A stretch of DNA of 64,000 bases from Aureimonas phyllosphaerae (GTDB taxonomy: Bacteria > Pseudomonadota > Alphaproteobacteria > Rhizobiales > Rhizobiaceae), in NCBI RefSeq assembly GCF_900113065.1, contig NZ_FOOA01000001.1, forward strand, positions 62,001 to 126,000, written 5' to 3'. Position 1 is the first letter of the stretch. Every line of letters begins with the position of its first letter. Of this stretch, positions 46,668 through 57,027 are shown piece by piece. A program made the position numbers and the translations under genes. The notes beneath the pieces are model-generated. The model ran no database searches and was not told the origin of the DNA. It saw only the letters and a program-made list of their open reading frames with translations.

Positions 46668-48386
46668 GTGACCCTCCGTATCCTGACCGCGGCCGTGATG
46701 GCCGTCATGGCGCTTGCCGCGCCTTCATCCGCCCATGAGGGCCACGACCACGGCGGGCCACCGCCGCCGACAGCCTCGGCGCAAGCGGCCCCCCGTGCCG
46801 AGGCGCAGAGCGCGCTGTTCGAGTTCGTCGCCGTGGCGCGCGGCAACGCCCTCGAGATCCACCTCGACCGCTTCGACACCAACGAGCCCGTCGTCGGGGC
46901 AACGATCGAGATCGACACGCCCGCCGGCCCGGCGACGGCAGCCGCGGACAGGGACCTATACCGCCTGGAGGCGGACTGGGTCCGGCAGCCGGGCGCCCAC
47001 GACCTCATCGCGACGGTCACTAGCGGAACCGACGTCGACTTCCTCACCACGACCCTCACCATCCCCGAGGCGCCCGCGCCGGTAGTGACGGCGGGCGGCG
47101 GCTGGCTCGTCGGCTCGGCGCTCGCGACCGAGGTGCGGGAGGCCCTGGCGGTCGACCTGAAGGGGCGGCTGTCGCGCAACGACCCCGCCCTCCTCGCCGT
47201 CGGTGCCCTCGGCTTCGCCCTCGGCGTCCTCGCGATGGCCCTCCTTCGCCGGAAGGTCCTGCTCGCGGCCGGCACGGCGACGGCCCTCGTCCTCCTGTTC
47301 GGCGGATCGCTCGCCCTCGCGCACGAGGGGCACGACCACGGGACGCCCCCGGCAGCCATGCCGACGGCGGCGGGCGGCGCCGGGGCGCGGGACCTGGCGC
47401 AACGCCTTCCCGACGGATCCGTGTTCGTGCCGAAACCCTCCCAGCGGATCCTCGCGATCCGCACGGTAAAGACCGCTCCCGCCGACCATCGCCGCAGCGT
47501 CGAGATGCCGGGCCGCGTGATCCCCGACCCGAACGCCAGCGGCTACGTGCAGGCCTCCGTCGCCGGGCGGCTCGCCCCGCCGCCCGGGGGCTTCCCACGT
47601 CTCGGCTCGAGGGTCGAGGCGGGGGACGTCCTCGCCTACGTCGCGTCGGCGATCCAGACGATCGACCAGTCGGACCTCCAGCAGCGGCTCAGCGAACTCG
47701 ATCAGGCGATCTCGATCGCCGAGCAGCGGGTGCGTCGGTCCGAGACGCTGGTGAGGAGCGGCGCGATCGCGAAGACGACGCTCGACGAGACGAGGATCGA
47801 GCTCGAGGGCCTGCGCGACCGCCGGACCGCGATCGACCAGGTCCAGGTGAAGCCCGAGGCGCTCGTCGCCCCCGTGTCGGGCGTGGTCGCCGCGGCCAAC
47901 GCCGTCGCGGGGCAGATGGCCGAGAGCAACGCCGTCGTCTTCCACATCGTCGATCCCGCCCGCCTCTGGGTCGAGGCGCTGGCCTACGGCTCCTCCGGGG
48001 CGTTCTCGGACGCCTCGGCGACGGGCGGGGGCACGCAGGCCCTCGCGCTGCGGTTCGAGGGCGCCGGGTTCGCCGACCGTTCGCAGGCGCTCCCCGTTCA
48101 GTTCTCGATCGAGGGCGGCGCGAAGGGGCTCCGCCTCGGCCAGATGCTGACGGTGCTCGCGCGGACCGAGGAGACGCAGACGGGCGTCGCGCTGCCGCGC
48201 ACGAGCGTCCTGCGCGGCTCCAACGGCCAGGACATCGTGTTCCTCCACACCGGGGCCGAACGCTTCGAGCCGAGGGAGGTCCGCGTCCTGCCGCTCGACG
48301 GCGATCGCGTCCTCGTCGCCGCGGGGATCGATGCGGGCAGCCGCGTCGTGACCGAGGGCGCCGAACTCCTCAACCAGATCCGTTGA
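46668..48386 (+). CDS. RND efflux periplasmic adaptor (CusB/CzcB type) with extra N-terminal domain
   Basis: This 572-residue protein has a signal peptide, then HEGHDHGG and an extra domain of about 150 residues, a membrane helix (LLAVGALGFALGVLAMALL) and a second HEGHDHG. After that comes the classical membrane-fusion protein: lipoyl/hairpin parts around 270-400 with coiled coil (DQAISIAEQRVRRSETLVRS) and a beta-barrel. The two HEGHDHG motifs probably bind metal. GTG start at 46668. It sits directly before the RND pump gene. Confidence 0.85.
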   Translation: MTLRILTAAVMAVMALAAPSSAHEGHDHGGPPPPTASAQAAPRAEAQSALFEFVAVARGNALEIHLDRFDTNEPVVGATIEIDTPAGPATAAADRDLYRLEADWVRQPGAHDLIATVTSGTDVDFLTTTLTIPEAPAPVVTAGGGWLVGSALATEVREALAVDLKGRLSRNDPALLAVGALGFALGVLAMALLRRKVLLAAGTATALVLLFGGSLALAHEGHDHGTPPAAMPTAAGGAGARDLAQRLPDGSVFVPKPSQRILAIRTVKTAPADHRRSVEMPGRVIPDPNASGYVQASVAGRLAPPPGGFPRLGSRVEAGDVLAYVASAIQTIDQSDLQQRLSELDQAISIAEQRVRRSETLVRSGAIAKTTLDETRIELEGLRDRRTAIDQVQVKPEALVAPVSGVVAAANAVAGQMAESNAVVFHIVDPARLWVEALAYGSSGAFSDASATGGGTQALALRFEGAGFADRSQALPVQFSIEGGAKGLRLGQMLTVLARTEETQTGVALPRTSVLRGSNGQDIVFLHTGAERFEPREVRVLPLDGDRVLVAAGIDAGSRVVTEGAELLNQIR

Positions 48387-48396
48387 GGCCGCGCCC

Positions 48397-51300
48397 ATGT
48401 TCACGTTCCTCGTCACGCAGTCCCTGCGCAACCGCATGCTCGTCCTCGCGATCGCGGCGGTCCTCGTCATCTTCGGGGCCTTCGTCTCGTCGCGGCTGCC
48501 CGTCGACGTCTTCCCCGACCTGAACAGGCCGACCGTCACGCTGATGACGGAGGCCGAGGGCCTCGCCCCGCCGGAGGTGGAACAGCTCGTCACCTACCCG
48601 ATCGAGACGCGGATGAACGGCCTGCCGGGCGTCAGCCGCGTGCGGTCGGTCTCGGGCGTCGGCCTGTCGATCGTCTACGTCGAGTTCGACTGGGACACCG
48701 ACATCTACATGAACCGCCAGCAGATCGCGGAGAAGCTGGCCCTCGTGCGCTCCCAGCTCCCAGCCGGGGTGACCCCGCAGATGGGGCCGATCTCCTCGAT
48801 CATGGGCCAGGTCATGCTGGTCGCCATGACGGCGCCCGACGGGGTCTCTCCCATGGCCCTGCGCGAGGCCGCGGACGCGATCGTGCGCCCGCGCCTCCTG
48901 TCCGTCCCCGGCGTCGCCCAGGTGATCCCGATCGGCGGCGAGGTGCGGCAGTACCGCGTCGCGCCGAACCCGGCGGCGCTCCGCGCCCTCGGGGTTACCC
49001 TCGAACAGGTCGAGGCGGCCCTGACCTCCTTCGGCGCGAACACGGGCGGCGGCTTCACCGACCAGTATGCCCGCGAGTTCCTGATCCGGAACGTCGGACG
49101 CAGCCTCAGCCTCGACGACCTGCGCAGCGTCGTCGTTGCGACCGTCGGCACCCAGCCCATCCTCCTCGCCCAAGTGGCCGACGTCTCGTTCGGGGCCCGC
49201 CAGAAGCGCGGCGAGGCGGGATACATGGGCAAGCCCGCCGTCGTCGTCTCGATCGAGAAGCAGCCGGACGTCGACACGGTCACGCTGACCCGGCAGTTGG
49301 AGGCGGCGCTCGGCGAGATTACCGCCTCGCTGCCGGACGGCATCAAGGCCGACCAGGTCCTGTTCCGGCAGGCCGACTTCATCGAGACCTCGGTCAAGAA
49401 CGTCGAGACCGTGCTCCTCGAGGCCATCGCCGTCGTGGCGGTCGTCCTGTTCGCCTTCCTCCTCAACGTGCGCACCACCGTCATCTCGCTGACGGCCATC
49501 CCCGTCTCGATCCTGGCGACCGGGATCGTCTTCCACCTCATGGGCCTGTCCATCAACACGATGACGCTCGGGGGGCTGGCCATCGCCATCGGCGAGCTCG
49601 TTGACGATGCGGTGGTGGACGTCGAGAACATCTTCCGCCGCCTCCGGGAGAACCGGGAGCTCGGCAACCCGCGCTCCGTCTTCGACGTCGTCGTCTCCGC
49701 CTCGCAGGAGGTGCGCTCGGGCATCGTCTACGCGACGGTCATCATCGTCCTCGTGTTCGTGCCGCTCTTCGCCCTGTCCGGCATCGAGGGGCGCCTCTTC
49801 GCGCCGCTGGGGCAGGCCTACATCGTCTCGATCCTCGCCAGCCTCGTCGTGTCGATCACCCTGACCCCGGTGATGGCCTACTACCTCCTGCCGGGACTGA
49901 AGCGCCTCGACGAGCACGAGAGCTTCATCGTGCGCTGGCTTAAGGCGGGCAACCGCGCGCTGCTCGACCGCGCCTTCCGCTGGCCGCGGCTCCTGATGGC
50001 GTGCGCGGTGCTGGGCGTCGGCGTCGCGGCCGTCGCCGCGACCGCGCTGCCGCGCGCCTTCCTGCCGCCGTTCAACGAGGGCACGCTCACCATCAGCATG
50101 GCCTTCAACCCCAGCATCTCGCTGGCGGAGTCGCACCGGGTCGGCCTGATCGCCGAACGCCTCATCATGGAAGTGCCGGAAGTGTCCGTCGTCGGGCGGC
50201 GGACGGGACGCGCCGAACTCGACGAGCATGCAGAGGGCGTGCACTCGTCCGAGATCGAGGTGGACCTCGACACGGGCCGCCCGAAGGCGGCGATCGAGGC
50301 GGACATCCGCTCGCGCCTGTCGGTCCTCCCGGTCTCGGTCAACGTCGGCCAGCCGATCTCGCACCGCCTCGACCACATGCTGTCGGGCGTGCGCGCCCAG
50401 ATCGCCCTGAAGGTGTTCGGCGAGGACATCGACACGCTGCGCAGCGTCGCCGAGAGCCTGAGGGCGCGTCTGGCGACCGTCCCCGGCGTCGTCGACCTAC
50501 AGGTGGAGAAGCAGGTCCGCATCCCGCAGCTCGAGATCCGGGTCGACTACGCCCGCGCGGCGCTGTTCGGCATCCAGCCGGCGAAGGTCACCGAGGAGCT
50601 GGAGCAGCTCTCCAACGGCCGCGTCGTCTCGCGCCTCGTCGACGGCAACCGGACCTACGACGTCGTCATGCGTCTCGGGGACACGGAACGCACCACGCAG
50701 GCGCTGGGCGATCTCCTGATCGAGACGCCGTCGGGGTGGATCCCGGTGCGGGAACTCGCCGAGGTACGCGAGACGGACGGGCCCAACCAGATCCTGCGCG
50801 AGAACGGGCAGCGCCGCGTCGTCGTGCTGGCCAACGCGGCCGGGGACGCGGACATGGCCGAGGTGATCGGGCGGATCCGGGCCGAGGTCGCGGCGGCGGC
50901 CCTGCCGCCGGGCTTCTCGACGAGCCTCGAGGGCACCTTCCAGGCCCAGGAGGAGGCGAGCCGCACCATCGGGCTCCTGTCCCTCGTGTCGCTCGCGATG
51001 ATCTTCGCGATCCTCTACAGCCGCTACCGCTCGGCCGTGTTCACGCTGATCATCCTCGGCAGCATCCCGCTGGCCCTGATCGGCTCGGTCGCGGCCCTGT
51101 GGATCTCGGGACAGCCGCTCTCCGTCGCCTCGATGATCGGCTTCATCACCCTGACGGGCATCGCGGCCCGGAACGGCATCCTGAAGATCAGCCACTACAT
51201 CAACCTGTCGATCCACGAGGGCATGCCGTTCGGGCGCGACCTCGTGATGCGCGGCAGCCTGGAACGGCTCACCCCTGTGCTGATGACCGCGCTGTCGGCG

Positions 51301-51543
51301 GGCGTCGCGCTGGTGCCGCTGATGGTCGACGCTTCGGCGCCGGGCAAGGAGATCCTCCACCCCGTCGCCGTGACGATCTTCGGGGGCCTCGTGTCCTCGA
51401 CGCTGCTCGACACCTTCCTGACCCCCGTCCTCTTCCTTCGCTACGGCAGGAAGCCGCTGGAGCGACTGGTCGAGGCCGCCCGCCAAGCCGTGCCGGAGGA
51501 AGCCGACGCGGCTTCCGGCAGGGTCGCCGCCCACTCCTTCTGA
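48397..51543 (+). CDS. Heavy-metal RND efflux pump (CusA/CzcA family)
   Basis: This 1048-residue inner-membrane proton-driven transporter has 12 predicted helices and two large periplasmic loops. It starts MFTFLVTQSLRNRMLVLAIA. The helix-4 motif AIGELVDDAVVDVENIFRR carries the proton-relay acidic residues, and the second half begins with KTGIAARNGIL-type GIAARNGILKISHY. Copper or silver is likely from context, but the helix motif form also occurs in Co/Zn/Cd pumps. No outer-membrane CusC/TolC partner gene is in the window. Confidence 0.92.
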   Translation: MFTFLVTQSLRNRMLVLAIAAVLVIFGAFVSSRLPVDVFPDLNRPTVTLMTEAEGLAPPEVEQLVTYPIETRMNGLPGVSRVRSVSGVGLSIVYVEFDWDTDIYMNRQQIAEKLALVRSQLPAGVTPQMGPISSIMGQVMLVAMTAPDGVSPMALREAADAIVRPRLLSVPGVAQVIPIGGEVRQYRVAPNPAALRALGVTLEQVEAALTSFGANTGGGFTDQYAREFLIRNVGRSLSLDDLRSVVVATVGTQPILLAQVADVSFGARQKRGEAGYMGKPAVVVSIEKQPDVDTVTLTRQLEAALGEITASLPDGIKADQVLFRQADFIETSVKNVETVLLEAIAVVAVVLFAFLLNVRTTVISLTAIPVSILATGIVFHLMGLSINTMTLGGLAIAIGELVDDAVVDVENIFRRLRENRELGNPRSVFDVVVSASQEVRSGIVYATVIIVLVFVPLFALSGIEGRLFAPLGQAYIVSILASLVVSITLTPVMAYYLLPGLKRLDEHESFIVRWLKAGNRALLDRAFRWPRLLMACAVLGVGVAAVAATALPRAFLPPFNEGTLTISMAFNPSISLAESHRVGLIAERLIMEVPEVSVVGRRTGRAELDEHAEGVHSSEIEVDLDTGRPKAAIEADIRSRLSVLPVSVNVGQPISHRLDHMLSGVRAQIALKVFGEDIDTLRSVAESLRARLATVPGVVDLQVEKQVRIPQLEIRVDYARAALFGIQPAKVTEELEQLSNGRVVSRLVDGNRTYDVVMRLGDTERTTQALGDLLIETPSGWIPVRELAEVRETDGPNQILRENGQRRVVVLANAAGDADMAEVIGRIRAEVAAAALPPGFSTSLEGTFQAQEEASRTIGLLSLVSLAMIFAILYSRYRSAVFTLIILGSIPLALIGSVAALWISGQPLSVASMIGFITLTGIAARNGILKISHYINLSIHEGMPFGRDLVMRGSLERLTPVLMTALSAGVALVPLMVDASAPGKEILHPVAVTIFGGLVSSTLLDTFLTPVLFLRYGRKPLERLVEAARQAVPEEADAASGRVAAHSF

Positions 51544-51563
51544 CCCCCATGGAGACCACAACC

Positions 51564-51929
51564 ATGACCATTCGCTTGACCGCCGTCGCCGTCGCCTTGC
51601 TGGCGGCCGGGGCGGCGCATGCCCACGAGCCCCGCAAGGGCCCGAACGGCGGCACGCTGGTCGACGCGGGCGCCCACCACGTCGAACTCGTGGCCTCGGG
51701 GACGGACGTGAAGGTGTTCGTCAGCGACGCCTCGGACGCGCCCGTCGCCCCAGACGGGTTCAAGGGCACCGCCGTCGTCCTCGTCGGCGGCAAGCCGACG
51801 CGCGTCACGCTCGCGCCGGCCGGCGGCTTCCTCTCGGGGACGCTCGCCGCCCCCACCGAGGGCCCGGTGAAGGGCGCCGTCCAGCTCACGGGCCCCGACG
51901 GGAAGACCTCGCAGGCCAAGTTCGACTGA
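51564..51929 (+). CDS. Small periplasmic protein of the RND operon
   Basis: This 121-residue protein has a signal peptide (cut after AAHA) and a mature N-terminus HEPRKGPNGGTLVDAGAHHVE. That pattern is common in small periplasmic proteins next to CusA/CzcA-type pumps. The His residues may bind metal. I chose ATG 51564, which has GGAG nine bases upstream, over 51549. Confidence 0.75.
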   Translation: MTIRLTAVAVALLAAGAAHAHEPRKGPNGGTLVDAGAHHVELVASGTDVKVFVSDASDAPVAPDGFKGTAVVLVGGKPTRVTLAPAGGFLSGTLAAPTEGPVKGAVQLTGPDGKTSQAKFD

Positions 51930-52003
51930 ACCTCCGGGGCGGCGAGCCGCCGTCCCGCGACAGACACCCCCAACGGCCCGAGGGCCAACCAAGGAGAACC
52001 ACC

Positions 52004-52453
52004 ATGCGCAAGATCCTCATCGCCGCCGCCGTCGCCGCGTTCCCGCTCGCCGCGGCCGCCCAGGATAGCCACTCGATGGCCGGGCACGGCGACGCCGCCA
52101 TGGCGCTGCCGGCGGCCTGCGAGGCCGCGGCCGGCTCGATGGACATGTCCAAGATGATGGAGGGCATGCAGGCCTCGATGTCGGGCGGCCAGATGGACGA
52201 GGTCCAGAAGGCCAACCACGAGGTCATGATGCAGATGCACGGCCCGATGATGAAGGCGGCCATGATCAAGGACCCGGACCTCGCCTTCAACTGCGGGATG
52301 ATCGCCCATCACATGGGGGCCATCGCCATGTCCGAGGTCGAGCTGAAGATGGGCAAGGACGAGAAGTCCAAGGAGATGGCCCGGATGATCATCGACGCCC
52401 AGAGACAAGAGATCGAGGAGATGACGACCCGCGTCGAGGCGCTCGCCAAGTAG
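52004..52453 (+). CDS. DUF305 copper-binding periplasmic protein (CopM-like)
   Basis: This 149-residue secreted protein has a signal peptide to AAAA|QDSH. It is rich in Met and His, with the DUF305 core MIAHHMGAIAMSEVELKMG and repeated Met pairs (MSKMMEGMQ, HEVMMQMHGPMM). DUF305 proteins such as CopM bind Cu+ in the periplasm. It has AAGGAG before the ATG and follows the RND genes. Confidence 0.9.
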   Translation: MRKILIAAAVAAFPLAAAAQDSHSMAGHGDAAMALPAACEAAAGSMDMSKMMEGMQASMSGGQMDEVQKANHEVMMQMHGPMMKAAMIKDPDLAFNCGMIAHHMGAIAMSEVELKMGKDEKSKEMARMIIDAQRQEIEEMTTRVEALAK

Positions 52454-52473
52454 GCCGGGTACGCGTCATCCGA

Positions 52474-52497
52474 GGGAGCGGCCCTCGGGCCGCTCCC
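52474..52497. terminator. Bidirectional terminator-like hairpin
   Basis: GGGAGCGGCC-CTCG-GGCCGCTCCC is a perfect 10-bp stem with a 4-base loop, between two convergent genes; no T-run. Confidence 0.65.
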
Positions 52498-52516
52498 GAA
52501 TGCGCTCCGGCGCTGT

Positions 52517-52825
52517 CTACTGGCCGTTGGCCGGGGGTGTCGCGGGCATGTCCATGCCGGGCATGGCGTCGCCCTTCGTTTCCGGCATCTTCATCGATGC
52601 CATCTTCGCGCAGCAGGGGCATCCGCCCGCGCCCTCGGCGGACTGGCCGGGCGTCGACTGCGGTGCCGCCTCCGCGGACTTGCCGCACATCATTCCCTCG
52701 GCGGCCGGCGCGGCCTGGGACATGCCCGGCGCAGCGGCCTGCTCCATCATGCCGCATCCGGCCGCGGCGGCCGGGAACGTGCCGATCGCCGTGAATGCGG
52801 CGGCGGCGAAGACCAGGTTTCTCAT
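52517..52825 (-). CDS. Met/Cys-rich small secreted protein, probable metal binder
   Basis: This 102-residue protein has a signal peptide (cut after FPAAAA). The mature part has clusters GCGMM, GMMCG, GGCPCCAKMASMKM and MPGMDMP, a pattern expected of a Cu+ binding protein. No named family is recognised. It faces the DUF305 gene across a hairpin. GAGGG precedes the start at 52825. Confidence 0.7.
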   Translation of the reverse strand: MRNLVFAAAAFTAIGTFPAAAAGCGMMEQAAAPGMSQAAPAAEGMMCGKSAEAAPQSTPGQSAEGAGGCPCCAKMASMKMPETKGDAMPGMDMPATPPANGQ

Positions 52826-52952
52826 GGGTATGCCCTCTCGTTTCGGTCGTGCGACCATGCCGACATTCCCGATGATCCGCCAGCGTCCCCGATGACGCGG
52901 ACGATGCCGGGGAAGGAAGTCGGGCCCATTCGCCGTATGGCTCGATGCGAGG

Positions 52953-54134
52953 CTAGATGTGCCTCCCGCTGTGCGGGTCGATCCCACGCTCTCTTAGAAG
53001 CGGCACGACGCCCAAGGCGGCCATCGACAGCACGGCCAAGGTGACGAGCGTCGCATGGGGTCCCATCCGGGCGAGGAGCACTGCCCCGACGGTCGGCGCC
53101 AGCGCCTGCGCGACCTGGGCCGGGCGCGCCAGCCGACCCATGACGCTCGCGTAGCCGTCCGGTCCGAACAGCGCCAGCGGCACCGTCCCGCGGGCGATGG
53201 ACAGGATCCCGTTGCCCGCCCCGTAGAACACCATCGCCGCGGCGACGGGGAGGATGTCGAAGGCAAGCGCGCACACGCCGACGGCGGTGAGCGCGACGGC
53301 GGCCCGCAGCGTCCACAGCGGGTGGTGTCGCCCGCGCCCGGCCATCTCAATGACACGAGCACCGACCTGCGAGGGGCCGACCATCGCGCCGAACGCCACC
53401 GCCGCCGCGAGCGTCTCGCCGCGGGCCTGGAGGAGCGTCAGGAGGTGGACCGAAACCAGCCCGAAGATCGTGCTGCACAGGACGAGGACGCCGACGAGCA
53501 GCAGGAAGTCGCGGCGTTCCCCGGCCGACTGAGACAGGGGTTCGTCGCGCCGTGCGGACGGGAGGGCCAAGCCCGCGCCGCTGGGGACGAAGAGCAGAGC
53601 CAGCGGAAGCGTGACGCAGACATGGAGCGCGGCATAGGCGAGGCAGGCGCCGCGCCAGCCGACGTGCTCGACCATGAACGCGGACAGCGGCCAGCAGACC
53701 GTGCTGGCGAACCCGCCCCAGAGGGTCAGCGTCGTGATGGCGGACCGGGCATCGGCCCCGTAGAGCCGCCCGAGCGTCGCGAAGGCCGGATCGTAGAGGC
53801 CCATCCCCATGCCGAGGCCGACGACGACCCACCCGGCGAGGAATACGGGCAGGTTCGGTGACAGGCCGAGGACGGCAAGGCCGAGCGCCAGCAGCACGGC
53901 GCCGAGTGCCAGCACGGGACGCCCGCCGCGCGCGGAGATGGTCGCGCCGACCCGGGGCGAGGCCGCGGCCGAGACGAGAAGACCGACGCTGACCCCGCCG
54001 ACGACCCACGGAAGGGGCCAGCCCGTGTCCCGCGAGATCGGGAGCGCCAGCACGGCAGGGAGATAGACCGACGATCCCCAGGCCAGGATCTCGAAGACCC
54101 CGAGCGCCGAGATGACCTGCCAGCGCGGCCTCAC
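52953..54134 (-). CDS. MFS transporter of the arsenic operon
   Basis: This 393-residue transporter has 12 helices. It starts [26 protein letters not shown] in the way of small-molecule MFS exporters. GTG at 54134 overlaps the arsB stop (GTGA), so it belongs to the ars operon. MFS pumps such as ArsK or ArsJ export arsenicals; no glyceraldehyde-3-phosphate dehydrogenase partner of ArsJ is present, so an ArsK-like or organoarsenical role fits better. The substrate is inferred only. Confidence 0.82.
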   Translation of the reverse strand: MRPRWQVISALGVFEILAWGSSVYLPAVLALPISRDTGWPLPWVVGGVSVGLLVSAAASPRVGATISARGGRPVLALGAVLLALGLAVLGLSPNLPVFLAGWVVVGLGMGMGLYDPAFATLGRLYGADARSAITTLTLWGGFASTVCWPLSAFMVEHVGWRGACLAYAALHVCVTLPLALLFVPSGAGLALPSARRDEPLSQSAGERRDFLLLVGVLVLCSTIFGLVSVHLLTLLQARGETLAAAVAFGAMVGPSQVGARVIEMAGRGRHHPLWTLRAAVALTAVGVCALAFDILPVAAAMVFYGAGNGILSIARGTVPLALFGPDGYASVMGRLARPAQVAQALAPTVGAVLLARMGPHATLVTLAVLSMAALGVVPLLRERGIDPHSGRHI

Positions 54135-55435
54135 GACACGACCGGAAGCCAGACCCAAAGGGCGACGAGCGTCGCCAGCAGCACGGGCGGGGTCAGGACG
54201 AGGCCGACCCGCATGTACTGGCCCCAGGTGATCCGCTGCCCCTTGCCCGCGAGGACGTGGAGCCACAGGAGGGTCGCGAGCGAACCGATGGGCGTGAACT
54301 TCGGCCCGAGGTCGTTCCCGACGACGTTGGCGTAGACCATGAGCTCGCGGGTCAGGGGCGCGACGTCCGCCCGGTCGATGGCGAGCGCCCCGACGAGCGT
54401 GGCAGGCATGTTGTTCATGACGGAGGCGAGCGCCGCCACCACGAAGCCCGTGCCGACTGTGGCGACGAGCGCGCCCTGCTGGCCGAGCCAGACAAGGACC
54501 CCGGCGGCGATGTCGGTCAGCCCCGCGTTCCCGAGGCCGTAGACGACGAGGTACATGCCGATCGAGAACAGGACGATCTGCCACGGCGCCCCGCGCAGGA
54601 CCTTCGGCAGGTCGACCACCGCCCCCTGTCCGCCGGAGAACCAGCGTCCAGCGATGGCCATCAGGACAAGGGCGGCGGCCCCGGTGACGAAGGCGATCGG
54701 CACGCCGAGCGGCCCTGTCACGAAGTAGGCAACGAGCAGGAGCGCGAGGAGCGGGAAGGCCGCGCGGAATACGGCCGGGTCGCGGATCGCGCTGCGCGGC
54801 TCCTCGAGCTGGCGCACGTCGTAGGTCGCCGGGATGTCCTTCCGGAAGTACGCCCACAGGACGAGGAGCGTCGCCGCCAGCGAGACGAGGTTCACAGGCA
54901 CCATGACCGCGGCGTAGCGGCCGAAGGACACGTCGAAGAAATTCGCGGTGACGATGTTCACGAGGTTCGACACCACGAGCGGCAGGCTGGTCGTGTCGGC
55001 GACGAACCCGCAGGCGACCACGAAGGCGAGCGCCCCGGCGGGCGGGAAGTCGAGGCGCAGGAGGATGGCGAGCACGATCGGGGTGAGGAGCAGCGCGGCC
55101 CCGTCGTTCGCGAAGACGGCGGCGATCGCCGCGCCCAGAAGGACGACGAGCGGGAACAGCCGCCGCCCGTTGCCTCCGCCCCAGCGGGCGACGTGGAGCG
55201 CGGCCCAGGCGAAGAACCCGGCCTCGTCGAGGACGAGCGAGATGACGATCAGCGCAACGAAGGTGAATGTCGCGTCCCAGACGATCTCCCAGACCGTGCC
55301 GACGTCGCCCCAGCCGACGACGCCGGTCGCCAGCGCGACGGCGGCGCCGGCGAGCGCCGACCATCCGATGCCAAGGCCCCGAGGCTGCCAGATGACGAGG
55401 ACGAGGGTGGCGACGAAGATCGCGAGGGCGAGCAT
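54131..55435 (-). CDS. arsB: Arsenite efflux pump ArsB
   Basis: This 434-residue ion-transporter-superfamily membrane protein has 11-12 helices. Typical ArsB stretches include [38 protein letters not shown] and [15 protein letters not shown]. It extrudes arsenite or antimonite. It lies 22 bases after arsH. Confidence 0.93.
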   Translation of the reverse strand: MLALAIFVATLVLVIWQPRGLGIGWSALAGAAVALATGVVGWGDVGTVWEIVWDATFTFVALIVISLVLDEAGFFAWAALHVARWGGGNGRRLFPLVVLLGAAIAAVFANDGAALLLTPIVLAILLRLDFPPAGALAFVVACGFVADTTSLPLVVSNLVNIVTANFFDVSFGRYAAVMVPVNLVSLAATLLVLWAYFRKDIPATYDVRQLEEPRSAIRDPAVFRAAFPLLALLLVAYFVTGPLGVPIAFVTGAAALVLMAIAGRWFSGGQGAVVDLPKVLRGAPWQIVLFSIGMYLVVYGLGNAGLTDIAAGVLVWLGQQGALVATVGTGFVVAALASVMNNMPATLVGALAIDRADVAPLTRELMVYANVVGNDLGPKFTPIGSLATLLWLHVLAGKGQRITWGQYMRVGLVLTPPVLLATLVALWVWLPVVS

Positions 55436-55457
55436 GGACGGTCCGGGGACAAGAGGA

Positions 55458-56183
55458 TCAGAGGGTGCGCTGGTTGACGCGCGTCGCGAGTTGCTCGGCG
55501 CTCTCGACGCGCTCGGAGTAGCGATCCGTCAGGTAGTCCGAGCGACCGCGCACCAGCCAGGTGAACTTCACCAGTTCCTCGCAGACGTCAACGACGCGGC
55601 TGTAGAGAGCCGACGGCTTCATGCGTCCCGCCTCGTCGAACTCGAGGAACGCCTTCGGTACCGACGACTGGTTCGGGATCGTCACCATGCGCATCCAGCG
55701 GCCGAGGATGCGCATCTGGTTCACGGCGTTGAAGGACTGCGAGCCGCCCGACACCTCCATGACGGCCAGCGTCTTGCCCTGCGTCGGGCGCTTGGCGCCG
55801 AGAGCCAGCGGGATCCAGTCGATCTGCGCCTTCATAATCCCGGTCATGGCGCCGTGGCGCTCAGGAGTGACCCAGACCATGCCCTCGGACCAGTCGGCGA
55901 GGTCACGCAGCTCCTTGACCTTCGGGTGATCGGGTTCCGCCCCGTCGGGGAGCGGCAGGCCGCGGGGATCGAAGGTGCGCACCTCGCAGCCGAACCAGCG
56001 CAGGAGGCGACCAGCCTCCTCGGATAGAAGGCGCGAATAGGATCGCTCTCGGATCGAGCCATAGAGGACAAGGATGCGCGGCGAGTGCGTCGGGGCGCCG
56101 GGGCCGGCGAGCGCATCGACATCGATCGCCTGGAGCTGGTTGAGGTCGACGGAGGGCAGGTCGAGGGCAGCGGGGTCCGTCAT
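55458..56183 (-). CDS. arsH: Arsenical resistance flavoprotein ArsH
   Basis: This 241-residue NADPH-dependent FMN enzyme oxidises trivalent organoarsenicals. The FMN phosphate loop is [14 protein letters not shown] (about residues 39-52), and the [20 protein letters not shown] and [17 protein letters not shown] segments are characteristic. The ATG overlaps the arsN stop (ATGA). Confidence 0.95.
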   Translation of the reverse strand: MTDPAALDLPSVDLNQLQAIDVDALAGPGAPTHSPRILVLYGSIRERSYSRLLSEEAGRLLRWFGCEVRTFDPRGLPLPDGAEPDHPKVKELRDLADWSEGMVWVTPERHGAMTGIMKAQIDWIPLALGAKRPTQGKTLAVMEVSGGSQSFNAVNQMRILGRWMRMVTIPNQSSVPKAFLEFDEAGRMKPSALYSRVVDVCEELVKFTWLVRGRSDYLTDRYSERVESAEQLATRVNQRTL

Positions 56184-56623
56184 CGTCCGGTCTTCTTCCA
56201 CCAAAGCACGGCCGAGGCCGCACAAAGGCCCGTGGCCTGCCGGGTCGCAAGGACTGCGGCGGGTGCCTTCGTCCGTTCGACGCGCTGGAAGCCGAGCGCC
56301 GCGAGGAAGGTCCGTTCCCCTGTCGTGAAGGCGAACGCGTCGGCCGCGCCCTGGACGCGGCCGCGCTCCATCAGGTCCGCCGTGATCGCGCCGCCGACGC
56401 CGCGCCCGCGGTGTTCGGGGACGACGGCTATGGATCGCAGGAGGACGGCGGAGCCGAGGGGTTCGAAGCCGCCGATCCCGACAAACTCGCCGTCCTCGGT
56501 GGCGTAGCGCAGGAACACTCGGCCGGGCTCGGTCACGTCCTCGGTCGGCAACCCTGCCGTGGACAGGAGGCCGACGAGACCGGCCGAATCGTCGACGGCG
56601 GTCGTGACGAGCGCTGGGGTCAT
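56180..56623 (-). CDS. Arsenic-operon GNAT acetyltransferase (ArsN type)
   Basis: This 147-residue N-acetyltransferase has the acetyl-CoA-binding motif [14 protein letters not shown] (motif A Q/RxxGxG/A) and the GFQRVERT end strand. ArsN acetylates organoarsenicals such as arsinothricin. The members in this operon position are mostly of the ArsN2 kind, whose exact substrate is not settled. It is coupled by ATGA overlaps to arsC and arsH. Confidence 0.85.
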   Translation of the reverse strand: MTPALVTTAVDDSAGLVGLLSTAGLPTEDVTEPGRVFLRYATEDGEFVGIGGFEPLGSAVLLRSIAVVPEHRGRGVGGAITADLMERGRVQGAADAFAFTTGERTFLAALGFQRVERTKAPAAVLATRQATGLCAASAVLWWKKTGR

Positions 56624-57027
56624 GCCCGGGTGCCTCCGACGGTCTCCCCGTCCTCCTTCGTGAAGGTGGCAACGGGGTTCGCAAGGAGCGGCAGCACCTT
56701 CTCGGACGGGCGGCAAAGCGTGGCACCCTTGTCCGTGACGACGATCGGGCGGTTGATGAGGATCGGGTGCTTGATCATCGCCGCGAGCAGTTCCTCGTCT
56801 GTCAGCTTGGGGTCGGCAAGCCCGAGTTCGGCGTAGGGCGTGCCCTTCTCGCGCAGGATGTCCCGCGGCTTCATGCCCATCATGTCGAGGAGTTCGGCCA
56901 GGACCTCGCGGCTCGGTGGATTCTTTAGGTACTCGATCACCTGCGGATCCTCGCCGGACTGGCGGATCATCTCCAGCGTGTTGCGCGACGTGCCGCAGGC
57001 GGGGTTGTGGTAGATCGTAACGGTCAC
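56620..57027 (-). CDS. arsC: Arsenate reductase ArsC, glutaredoxin-coupled
   Basis: This 135-residue enzyme has the catalytic Cys in [15 protein letters not shown] (C12 of this start) and the arsenate-contacting arginines in NRPIVVT and LCRPSE. It reduces arsenate to arsenite for ArsB. GTG at 57027 overlaps the arsR stop; an ATG seven codons earlier (57048) is an alternative. Confidence 0.94.
   Translation of the reverse strand: MTVTIYHNPACGTSRNTLEMIRQSGEDPQVIEYLKNPPSREVLAELLDMMGMKPRDILREKGTPYAELGLADPKLTDEELLAAMIKHPILINRPIVVTDKGATLCRPSEKVLPLLANPVATFTKEDGETVGGTRA

Noticed and set aside
48370-50376. A 668-codon open frame on the minus strand
   Set aside because: Antisense to the RND pump gene; composed mostly of Arg/Asp/Gly/His as expected from reading the reverse of a high-GC gene.
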